From contig CAJFCV020000003.1 in assembly GCA_904066235.2 (NCBI GenBank), positions 1,736,001-1,800,000 on the forward strand: a stretch of 64,000 bases of DNA. The letters are read 5' to 3'. Below are positions 1 to 10,181 of the stretch, piece after piece. Position numbers and translations under genes: made by a program. The notes below the pieces were generated by a model. It ran no database searches. It was not told the DNA's origin and saw only the letters and a list, made by a program, of their open reading frames with translations. The stretch comes from Bursaphelenchus xylophilus. Lineage: Eukaryota > Nematoda > Chromadorea > Rhabditida > Aphelenchoididae. Numbering within the stretch: the first letter of the stretch is position 1; each line of letters starts with the position of its first letter.

Positions 1-74
1 ACGTGTGTGCAAAATTTAAAGAAAATCTGAGCGTCGCACTTGGAGTACTTCCCCTGGTAACTATTTTTTTTCAG

Positions 75-3000
75 ATTCTTTCCTCACCTTGTATTCCCGC
101 CATGAAATTATCGACTTAACAAGGACGGATGCCAATTTGGAGATTGGGAAATCAACGAGTTTGAGGGCCCCTCCAAGACGTCTAACATATACGTAAGAAA
201 TATGCAGTTTATATTTTTATTCCGCGTATTTTACCCGTTCTATTTTACCTCTATTGTGTTATGATTCATTCATTTTTAGGACAGTTTCTATACCCGAAAA
301 AGCGAACTTGGCATTGATGTTCAACACCACAAATTCGGCTAGATTTGTGGTCTACGCCATGAGAACTTTGAGTCCAACGCCAACTTTATACGACTACAGA
401 AGAGTTGTGAATGTGGATCGTCTTCATTCACAAGGCGTGGTGATTAGAGACGAGGCGGTGGAGGACGTGTTTTACGAAAGCGATGTGAGTGAATTTTTTG
501 AATTTTTTGATAAAAAATCAATAAAAAAAAATATTTTTTTAATTTATTTTAATAAAAAATATTTTTTAAAAATAAAAAAAATATTTTTAATTATTCTTTT
601 TATTTTTGCAACGCATTTTAAAACCAGAAAAAATCAAAATTAAAAAAAAATATTTTTGTAAAAGTTTTTTATAATTTTTTTTTCAGAATCGAAACGGCCT
701 AGTTACATTCCCAGTAAACGTTGGCGAATGGCACATCGCTCTGTTGAATGACCATATTGAGCCTTTGCAAATGACTGTAACTCCATTCTTGTTCGATGAA
801 AACCTTCAGAATGGCTGTAAATTTGAGTGTTTTGGGAAAGGAAGCTGTCAAAATGGAAGTTGCCAGTGTTTCCCGGGATACTCGGGGAAATATTGTCAGG
901 AAAGTAAGTGAAAAAATATTAAGAATAATAAAAATAAAAAAAATAAAACAAAAGAAAATAAGATAAAATGAAAAAAATAAAAATAAAATAAAAAAATCAC
1001 AAATAAAAAAAATAAAAATAAAGAAATAAAAATAAAAATAAAAAAATAAAAATAAAATAAAAAAATCACAAATAAAAAAAATAAAATAAAATAAATTAAA
1101 TTAAAATATTTAGATAAAAAAATAAAAATAAAAAAATAAAAAAAAATGAAATAAAAAGGAATAAAAATTTAAATAATGTTTTTTCAGCCTCCTGTCCAAT
1201 TCTTTGCTCTGGAAATGGCGTATTTTCCAACGGAGAATGTGTTTGTCATCAAGGATATCATGGGAAAATCTGCGAGAAAATTGATCGAAAGCCGGAGCCA
1301 TCCTATTTGCAATCGTTCGATGGGGCTTTTCAACGTGAGTTTATGAAATTTTAATGATTATAGTACGATTTAAAAGCAAAAAAATTGTTTTGACTTTTTT
1401 AAATATTTTAGCAAAAAAATATATAAAAAAGAATATTTTTGAGATTTTTTGACAGTAAAAAATGAAAAAAAAATATTTAAAAATTTTTATTTTTTATTAT
1501 TTTTTTTTATTTTTTAAAATTTTTTATCCTTTTTTTTATTTTTTTTTATTTCAGACACCAACATAATGCCCGTCTCCTCCGAATTATACGCTCCAAAATC
1601 CACCGAATCCTCCTTTCAAGCCGAAAAAGTCTCCTCCGAAAAATCCTTAAAAATCGACCCAAAACCGACTGAAATTTCGACCACAAAATCCTCCATTACC
1701 TGTCATAACGGTGGAACTGCCGAAGGTCCAATTTGCAGATGCCGCCATGGATTTGGCGGGGAAAAATGCGATGAAGTGAAGTGTCCGAACGATTGTAATG
1801 GACGCGGGAGATGTCTGGAGGGCGTCTGTCAATGCGAAAATGGGTGGAATGGAAAGGATTGTGGGATAAGTAAGTCTTACTTTTGATTTGTTTTTTGATG
1901 ATTTTTTAACAAAAATTAGGTAAAAGTTCCTTATTTTGGCCACACCTTATAACTTTGCGGAAACTGGTCGGAATTAGCCCAAATTTAGCGTGCACGCTCA
2001 ATTCATCGTTGTCAATGCCCGGACAGTGGATTTAGTTAGTGAGGTACCTTCTTTTTTACGTACCACCTTACCCTTCAAAAACGGCTGCAGCCTGTGATTT
2101 TACACTTTATACGATGAAACATGTCCGGAACTAAACTTATTGCCTCCGTATGGAACAAAATGAGTCGTCACAGCCTTCGTAGGTACCCTTAAAGCTATAG
2201 AGCTCATATAGTAATTCAGTGCCAGCTAGGTCGGAGCGTTTTTTCCTAACTTTAGTGCCCAAGCTTGGGCGCAGTTCGCGGAGTACCTTTGTTGTGGCCA
2301 AAATAAAGAACTTTTTCCAAAATTACAATATTAGCAAGGGAATATTCCAACTGCGACGCCTAGATTTTGATGAAACTAGAGTGGTTAATCTTATCCAATC
2401 GCAAAAAGCTTACCATTTTGCATCCAAAAAGTATCAAAAATGTGCCAAAATACCTCCCTCTGCAAAGTAAAGAGACTCCATTTTTAAAAGCGCACCCGCT
2501 TTTTTTTTTGTGAGAAGCAGGGCGCGCCCTTCAAAACGGAGTTTTTTTTCACTTGTAGAGGGAAGCATTTTGCTACATTTTTAATACTTCCCGGAAGCAA
2601 AATGGTCCGTTTTTTGCCACTTGATCAGTCCGCCACTGTGGTCGCAAATCCAAAATAACTTTGTTAAGACGATTTGCGGGGTTCCTAGCCGACAGAAACA
2701 AGCAGGTTTTTGGATCGAAAATTACGAAAAATGCAACCATTTTTTATATTTTTGCAAATTCAGACATGAAAAGTTTCACGTTTATTTCTACCATAAAAAG
2801 TAATGTATACTCAAAATAATGAATTGACTTGATTTATAGCCTTCGTACTACGGCTATGCTGAAAAGATATGATGTTTTAGCACTATTCTTCGAGTAAAGA
2901 TCCTATATCAAGTTTTCAAAAGATATGCCGAAAATTTGCAACATTTTGCCTCTTTCAGATGGCTGTCCGAACCACTGCAATGGAAATGGGAAATGTCGGA

Positions 3001-6000
3001 GGTCCAATGGCAAATACAGCTGCAAATGTAACGAGCTTTTCTTCGGCGAATCCTGCAACTATCGAACTGAGGCTGTCTGTGATGACGGGCTGGATAATGA
3101 TAACGGTAAGAGCTTTATGTTGCTAGTGTTTGCGATCACCTCTCCCCCTCGTATTTTACAAATCATCCTCTCCAAAATCGTTTACAAATCATCTTTCAGA
3201 CGGCCTCGCCGACTGCTTGGATCCCGACTGTTGCTCGTCGACGCATTGCCAGGCCAACCCTCTTTGCATGACCACCTCAACGAACCAAACTCGCCCAAAA
3301 ACTTCGACAAGATCCTCTCAAGATTTCTTCGACAAAATGAACTACTTGATCCAGCCAGGCTCCGCGCAGCGATACGCAGATCACAAAGCCTTTAAGCGAA
3401 GTCTCTTCAGTGTTTTGAAAATGAAAATTGTCGATGAAAAAGCGGGACCGTTGATGGGAATGAGGGTGGTCAATGAAATGAAACCCAAGCAAGGTAAGAA
3501 TAATACTAATAAAAGTTTGGGTCTAAAATTATTGGGGCTCTTCACGCTACAGGCTTGATGAAAAGCTATGACAAATTGAAGGGCCAGTAGGGCGTAACAG
3601 CATAAGTTTGACTCTTGGTTTGGCCGCTTGAGAAATGAAATGGGGAGAAACTTACCTTGCTTAGAAGTGTAGCCGTGTCGAAAGGCCCGGCAACCCAGTA
3701 AGGAGACAAGACGAGAGCTCAAGAGTCAAGTGATTTATTCAGTGGAAAGGAGACCTTTTATAGGGGAGCCCCACGTAGGAGAGTACACTCAAATTTGGAT
3801 AAATGCAGATCGTTCCTCGTGGGAAAACCCTCGAAGTTCGGTCGTTACGCGTGACAAATCGATCTCCAATTGTTTTGATTAGCTACACCTCTTCCTATAA
3901 TGTCAAGTGGCGGACTTGATCTATTGACAAAAAACGTACCATTTTGCATCCGGGAAGTATCAGAAATGCAGCAAAATACCTCGCTCTTCAACTAAAAAAA
4001 GAACTCCGTTTTGAAGAGCGTTTCCTTTCCCTCACAAAAAAGCAAGACACACTTCCGAAATCAAAGTCTTTTAACTTGCAGGGGGAGATATTTTTCTGCA
4101 TTTTTGATACTTCCCGGAGGCAAAATGCCACATTTTTTCCACTGGATCTGGTCCCTCACTCGCGAATCTTTCCGCACTGTGTATTATTATATATCAGTCT
4201 GTCGGGAAAATAATGTGGATTCGCAGCAAAATGTCTCATCTCGTCGCAGTCGCTCACCATGTTTCCAGCCGCGGCTAGCAAAGCGATGATGGGCGATTTC
4301 GAACCGCAACGAATCCACATTATTTTCCCGACACACTGATGGCGTTTGGACTGCGAAAACTTTGGCGGTAGCTCGTTGCAAGTAAAGTCGAAATATTAGA
4401 GGGATTTATGAAATTTTTTATTTTTTCATGAACTTAAAGTCTCTCATTTCTCTAATTTTTCATTTTTCAGGCTTCACTCTCACCAACGAAGCCGGCGAAG
4501 CCGAGCTGGCCGTGAACGGCGGCGGATATGTGCAGCTCTCTCTTCTCCGCCATCCCTTCGGCCTTCTCCATTACAATCTCTTCGTGCCGGCCAATCAGCT
4601 CCTCGATTTGGGAACACTCTCCATCTCGCAGCTCCAACACCCCTCCTCCTACAATTCTACATCGAAATGCGCTGAAAAATTGGCTGAAAATCCGATGAAA
4701 ATTCGAATTTTCAACGATTTTTCGCAATTCTCCGAAGTTATTCCGGATAATTTCGATATGAAAATCGAAAATGAGATCTCGTTGAGCTACAGTGACAAGG
4801 GCTCGGTGTTGATCTTCAAATGGGAGGAGAAATCGCTGGAAAACGTTGAAAATGTGTTGATGAAAATTTCCGCGGCCGGCAGAGTCTTTGAATTCGATTT
4901 GAAGCCGAGAAAAGAGTTCGTCTTCGAGTTTGATGGGGAGAATGAGCATGGAGAGAAAGTGGAAGGAGCTGTAGATGCTCTGGGTAAGTTGGGAACCACT
5001 GAATTTGAAGGGGAAGTGGGCCAAGTGCGACGCTCAGATTTTGATGAAACTTGGCACAAATTTAGAAAAGTCTTTGCCAAAATATACGAGAATTATAGAT
5101 CACGCTTTGCAGAAACAACTGAGATTTTTGGATCGAAAGTCGGCGAAAAATTGACACTTTTTGTCGAATTTCGGGACGAAAAGTTGCATGTCTGTTTCTA
5201 CCATAGAAGGTAATGTTTCCACAAAAAAACATTTTTTTCCGCATGAAACTGGCAAAGTTACGGCAAAAAAAAATGTTTTTTCTCACTGACCGCTCTCCGC
5301 GTTTCGCGTTCTCTCTCTCTCTCGGGGGCAAAGATGATTCAATATCTCGGTGGCGTTTGCAAAGCGCGAGCTAAAACTTTCAGGAATTGATATCTAGTCT
5401 ATGCCCGACGTGTGTGCAAACCTTAAAGAAAATCTGAGCGTTTCACTAGGGGTACTTCCCTTGTTAGGGCAAAATGTTTCGAAAAGGATCAACATGCACT
5501 GTGCAGTGCGAAAAAAAGATCGAATGAAGTTTACGCACTTTTGAGAAAGCGTACAGCGGGGAACCTGATCCAGTGGAACGAAACGTACCATTTTGCATTG
5601 GGGAAGTATCAAAAATGTGGCAAAATGCTTCCCTCTCCAAGCGACGAAACTTAGGTTTGAAGGATTTCCCTCACAAAAAGAGCGGACGCACTTTTGAATT
5701 TGGAGAATTTTTCACTTGTAGAGGGAAGCATTTTGCCACATTTTTGATACTTCCCGGATGTAAAATGGTACATTTTTTGCCACTGGATCAAGTCCCCCAC
5801 TGTAACATCGCCGTGGCTTTGCTGAAAAATTTGCACAGTGCAAAAACGTGTAAACAGAAGGAGAAGCAATTTTTGTAAAATACGTTGAATCAATTAGCGT
5901 TTCTTATGCTTTTTCTTTTCAGTCAAAGTGGGATACAAATACCAAAACTGCGATAAAATTTACTGGAATGCCTACAAAGAGAAGATCATTGTGAAAGCCG

Positions 6001-9000
6001 CGGATAAAAAGTGTTGTGGACCGTTAGGGCTGAATGTGGAACATTTCTACGACTCGAAATCCAGTAAGTCTTCATTTTTCACCTCAATTTCTTCCTTTTT
6101 TCACCCTAATTTCATCAATTTTCAAAAAAAAAAAAAAAAATCCCAATTTCAACAAAAAAAAAATCGCCGATTTTTTCAATATCCCTTGAATTTCAGACCT
6201 TTTTCAATATGGAAACGGCACAGTGATTGATCTAAATCAATACAAATCACTTCAACCAGTCAAAACCAACATCTCAGTGGCCTCAAATTCCGATCAAGTC
6301 TTGGTTTTGGCGGATGGATCGATAATTTTGAAGCAAAATGACAAAATTTTGCATAATGGAAATGTCATTTTGGACGGATTCGATTTTAAGCACGCTAGAA
6401 TGAGCGTAGATCCGTTGAGGAATGAGGTGAATGTGCTGTTTGAGAAGACTAATAAGGTAAATTTGAGTTTTTGAAAAAACAAAAAATTGAAAAATTTTTA
6501 AAAATTTCTTTTTTAGGTGATAAAGATTCGATCAATCGAAAAATTCTCAAGTCCTGTGGAGAATTTCCAAGTCGTTTTGGAGTCTCAATCCATTTGTAAT
6601 GGCGATGTGGTTGGATGTTTGAATGGAAAGACAGTTCAGGAAGCCAATTTCAAGCAGATTCAAGGTAAGTATCACTACGACTTTTCGGGTCGACGACAGT
6701 TCGGGTGAGTACGATCGATCGTTACGGGGCGTAGGCCAGGTGGGCGCCCAAAACAAGGTTCTAGGAAGACTTACGAGGCCTGGCAAAACCGCTGGATTAT
6801 CGGCGGAGGCTCGGCGGAGACTTGGCGAAGACTTGCGATATGTCCACTTCTTCTAATTTTTGCTATTACTAACGTTTGTTTTATAAACCCTGAGTTATTT
6901 TAACATATAAAAGACCAAAATTTGTGGCAAAAAACTAAAAAAAAACTAAAAAATAAGCTATCCTATAGAACCCTTTTTGTTACTAGTCGCGACATAAAGT
7001 CCTGACACATTTTGTCGCGGGTGTCGCGCGAGAAAAGTGGCAAGTTCGCGCGAAAGTGCATTTCGCTAGTGCAAAAACGGGGAATTGCCGCGACGGGTCC
7101 GAAAGAAAAACAAAATGCACTGTGCAAATGTGTCAGGACTTTATGTTGCGACTAGTATTTCTACTAATTACTACAACTTTTTTGCGGCGACGCATTTAAT
7201 ATTTTTTAAAAAAATTAGTAGAAAAATTAAGATGACCACGTCTGTCAGTCTGTCTGAAAAACATTGAGCCCAATGACGCTCTGCCAGTCACGTCGCTGAA
7301 GTAAAAAGAAATTTTATTTCGCAACGGCACAATTCATTTTCTTGGCGGCAACGCGATTTTCGATCCGGCAGAGTTCTCATTATTTTCCGACAGACTTATA
7401 GCTTCACGTCTTTAACTGCTTACAAATTATCCATTTTCAGACATTGCCTTCGACAAGCGCGGCAACCTTCTTTTCCTGGACTCAAATGCTCTCTTCTACA
7501 TCGAAAACAGCCTAATTCATCTGCTTGGGCAATTCTCATCGCTCTCATTCTCCACCAAATGCCTCAAAACTTTCGCATTGAAAGATTTGGGACTTCATTC
7601 GGCCCAGCGAATTCTCATCGATCCCTTGACCGGGCATCTAATCCTGCTCGACAAGAACGCTCTCATCTATCGGATCGACATTCACAACCAAATTGCGCAT
7701 CGAATTTACAACGGTCTCCACGACTGTGGTCAGAATTCGGAGGCCAGCCGCATTCACAGTGTAAATCACATCGAAATTGATGTGAATTCGAATAATTTGA
7801 TCGTTTTTGGCTTCCTCAAAAATGGAGAGTTGACCGTGCAAAGTGTGGACTTGAATAGCGATGAGATCTCGACGATTGTCAAGGACTTGCGACGCTGCAA
7901 ATGCTTGAAAGTGGGATGCAAATGCAGTGAGGAGGAGAGCAAGAATGACGCGTATGCAGTGACGTCGGTTAGTGTTGGAGGGAAAGGTGGGTAATTACTG
8001 TATATTATTGGTGAAAAAAATAAAAAATTGGGCCGATTTGGCCATGAAAAGAAGCAAAAAAATATAAAAAATTTTTTGAAATCACATGCAACAGCGGCGG
8101 ACTTGATCCAGTGGCAAAAAACTGCATTTTTTTCCGACCGCTGCAGCAAGCCGGGAGCTGCTAAAAGCTGCAGTGGCGACCTGATCCAATGGCAAAAAAA
8201 CGTACCATTTTGCATCCGGGAAGCATCAAAAATGTGGCAAAATGCTTCCAAGTGAAAAAACTCCGTTTTGAAGGGCGTCTTCACAAAAAAAGCGGACAAT
8301 CTTTTGAAATCGGAGTTTTTCACCGGGAAATGGAGGTATTTTGCCACATTTTTGATACTTCCAGAATGCAAAATATGCAAAATGGCATGCTTTTTGACAC
8401 TGGATCAGGTCCGCCACTGTATTTAGGGAAAGTCAGCAAAATTTAAAGAGAATTTCAAAAGTTTTGAATACTCTATGAGCAAATATTTTTTTGGGAACTC
8501 TAAAGCTGAATATCGCCTAAAACTTGCAAAAAGTTTCCAAAAATAACGTCATCACAAACATTTTTCACTATTTTCAGGTCAAATCCTCTTCACCACTTCC
8601 AATCCCTTTGGGATTTTCAAGCTCTCACCGCTCGAAATCTTCTTCGACAAATCTTTGGCGACCTTTACCATAACCCTCCCAAATTCCTCCGAATTTCATA
8701 CGTTCGACCGGAACGGCCGACTCCTCTCAACGGTGAAATCGACGACGCTTCAACGAAAAAGAGAGTTCCGCCGAGAACTGAGCGAAAAAAGCGCTAAAAC
8801 CGACTTAATTTTGGCGTCCGGCGAGCATTTGAGTGTGACTCAAGAGGCCCCAAATAAATGGTCGATAACGCATGGGAACGGTCGACGAATGGAGGTGCAA
8901 GTCCATGAGGGTGTGGTGGAGATCAGAGAGGATGGAAAACTCATCAAGAAGATGGAGTTTACAGTGAATGGAAGGCTTTTACGGACCGATTTGGACGAGA

Positions 9001-9008
9001 TTTTGTAG
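75..9008 (+). CDS. Teneurin-like protein, C-terminally short (5' part outside the window)
   Basis: Thirteen visible exons: 75-192, 280-484, 687-903, 1188-1334, 1555-1869, 2959-3105, 3200-3493, 4471-4983, 5923-6063, 6197-6456, 6517-6664, 7441-7986, 8578-9008. All phases join and give about 1,159 residues ending in TAG. In order: a beta-rich pre-EGF region; five EGF repeats (about residues 137 to 390); the teneurin hallmark CDDGLDNDNDGLADCLDPDCC with a Cys-rich stretch; a TTR-like segment (GPLMGMRVVNEM, FTLTNEAGEAEL); an FN-plug-like part (VGYKYQNCDKIYW); NHL-like propeller strands (DIAFDKRGNLLFLD, ILIDPLTGHLILLD); then FHTFDRNGRLL, matching the first YD-type repeat of teneurins. Family knowledge: teneurins are type II transmembrane adhesion proteins with a large YD-shell and a C-terminal tail; both are absent here. 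The transmembrane part would lie upstream. It may be a short paralogue of ten-1 or the locus itself truncated. Many introns carry transposon insertions; no exon does. Confidence 0.88.
905..1187. repeat. AAATA-rich simple repeat in a teneurin intron
   Basis: The whole intron is A-rich low complexity built of AAATA, AAAATA and ATCACAAAT blocks, with a 46-base block seen twice near 975 and 1045. Confidence 0.8.
1922..2315. mobile_element. TIR element in teneurin intron 1870-2958
   Basis: AAAGTTCCTTATTTTGGCC at 1923 is mirrored by GGCCAAAATAAAGAACTTTT at 2297. The roughly 390-bp interior has no coding sequence. Family not recognised; an isolated half of the ATACGATGAAACAT palindrome lies at 2109. 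Confidence 0.65.
2388..2640. mobile_element. Family C palindromic MITE
   Basis: The two halves are inverted copies meeting near 2510: ACCATTTTGCATCC at 2411, its mirror in the GGAAGCAAAATGG block before the right end, ending in GATCAGTCCGCCACTGT. Diverged at the left end. Confidence 0.75.
3640..3890 (-). repeat. Solo LTR-like sequence, minus orientation
   Basis: Read on the minus strand it has CTATAAAAGG (TATA box), then within 30 bases CTGAATAAATC (poly(A) signal), then CTTGACTCTTGAGCTCTCG. The same core occurs at 25586-25709 and 29613-29665, where a tandem array splits it. No retroviral-type coding region is nearby. The outer ends are not resolved. Confidence 0.6.
3905..4163. mobile_element. 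Family C palindromic MITE
   Basis: Starts GTGGCGGACTTGATC and ends GATCTGGTCCCTCACT, with inverted halves around 4035. In the teneurin intron 3494-4470, directly after the LTR-like fragment. Confidence 0.8.
4192..4341. mobile_element. MITE type A
   Basis: TIRs ATCAGTCTGTCGGG and CCCGACACACTGAT; inner ends TGTGGATTCG and CGAATCCACA. Flanked by TA on the left. In the teneurin intron 3494-4470. Confidence 0.9.
5009..5468. mobile_element. Family D inverted-repeat element
   Basis: Left end GGGGAAGTGGGCCAAGTGCG, right end CTAGGGGTACTTCCCTTG, about 460 bp, non-coding. Internal markers shared with other D copies are GCGCGAGCTAAAACTTTCAG and the CTCTCCGCG block. It begins about 25 bases inside intron 4984-5922. 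Confidence 0.75.
5554..5803. mobile_element. Family C palindromic MITE
   Basis: AACCTGATCCAGTGG at the left and CCACTGGATCAAGTC at the right. A near-perfect 250-bp palindrome in the same intron as the preceding D element. Confidence 0.85.
6983..7155. mobile_element. CTAGTC-family MITE
   Basis: TA, then CTAGTCGCGACATAAAGTCC; mirrored GGACTTTATGTTGCGACTAG, then TA. 173 bp, in teneurin intron 6665-7440. The family recurs at 59353-60440. Confidence 0.85.
7245..7398. mobile_element. MITE type B
   Basis: Left end CAGTCTGTCTGAAAAACATTG is mutated; right end CTCATTATTTTCCGACAGACTT. Interior GTCGCTGAAGTAAAAAG is typical of type B. Confidence 0.8.
8091..8420. mobile_element. Family C palindromic MITE, compound
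   Basis: The left TIR occurs twice (GGCGGACTTGATCCAGTGGC at 8095 and GGCGACCTGATCCAATGGC at 8174) and the right TIR GATCAGGTCCGCCACTGT once. This suggests one C copy inserted near the end of another. In the last teneurin intron. Confidence 0.75.
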
Positions 9009-9312
9009 AAAAGTCATCAAAGTCATCAAAATCTCGAGATTTTTTAAAGTTTCTCTCCCATTTTTGGTCTTTGCAAGAATTCCTCATGCTCTGATCAGCC
9101 TCATGTTTTAATATCTCATTGCAATTGGTCATCTGTAGCCAGATTAAGTGATTTTTTTACCCTACGGGTATAGTGCAATATCCCCACTCTCGGTCTCACG
9201 GGTCCACCGAAGTTATCTCCATATGTACATACTCACAGCAACTGTAGCTCATATAGGAAGGTTTTTTAATCATTATTTTGTGTTTTACATTATTTTTTTT
9301 GCATTTACGGTG

Positions 9313-9318
9313 AATAAA
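9313..9318 (+). terminator. Poly(A) signal of the teneurin-like gene
   Basis: AATAAA lies about 305 bases after the stop codon, the first canonical signal downstream. It supports a real transcript end just after the early stop. Confidence 0.6.
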
Positions 9319-9319
9319 T

Positions 9320-10150
9320 TAAAGATTATTAACGTCTCTCGGTGTTTTTTTTGACATGAAAAAGTTCAAGATGATGTTGTACGGATCAACAGAAAAATAA
9401 TAGAGAGCTTTGCCTAGCTTCTTCGCTGATTTTATGGGCTTCATTAGATTATTCCGGGTCCAGAAAGCGAATTAAAAAATGTCGTCTCATTGCTTATGTC
9501 ATCTTTAAAATTCAAGTCCTCCAAGACAATGGATAAGACCAAAAAACTAGTATTCTACGGGCTTGAAACCCGTAGAATAGCTTACAAGGAACGTTCCTCA
9601 AGTCTGACGGTCAGAATTATTTACAAGCACATTTTATACGACAAAACATGTTTCATCGTATAAAATGGTATCTCCGTCAAATTTTGCAAGGAAAATTTAA
9701 ATGGGCTTCTAATCAATTACTAAAAAAATTAGCTCGCATTTTGCAGGAGCAGCAGAGATATTCAACGATCTTTGCCGGCGAGAGAGTACACAAAACGCGG
9801 AGAGCTGTCAGAGAGGAAACACTTTTTTGTAAAAAAAAATCTTGGTTGTACGTTCAAATTGCTATCTAGGAATCTCCTGATAGGCCTGAAATTCATTTCG
9901 TACGGCAATGCTGACTTGTTCGCTTAGCAAATTCTTTCAAAAATCCTTTATTAACATCAAAAAAATAGGAACTGAAAGATGAATCCATCGGGGGAAGGCA
10001 GATCACTATGGCAGTATGGTTACAAAATGTACACTTTTGCGTTCAAGATTATCTGAAATTACCGTAAATGTGGCCGATATTCTCTGATTACTCAATCTGC
10101 CTATAAAAAAAGGCCTCACTTGACAAATACGGGCCTCATTTTACGATTTT
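9320..10150. other. Intergenic, no gene seen
   Basis: Lies between two convergent gene ends. It holds a short palindrome at 9633-9667 (TTTTATACGACAAAACATG and mirror) and a family D fragment at about 9720-9890 (GAGAGAGTACACAAAACGCG). The remainder is featureless AT-rich DNA. Confidence 0.6.
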
Positions 10151-10158
10151 TGTCTCCT

Positions 10159-10164
10159 TTTATT
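10159..10164 (-). terminator. Poly(A) signal of the secreted basic protein gene
   Basis: AATAAA on the minus strand, about 18 bases past the stop codon at 10182-10184. Confidence 0.65.
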
Positions 10165-10181
10165 GTGCTTTCCACAATCGC

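Noticed and set aside
7766..8380. 204-codon minus-strand open frame
   Set aside because: Antisense to a teneurin exon and to a family C palindrome, whose repetition keeps frames open.
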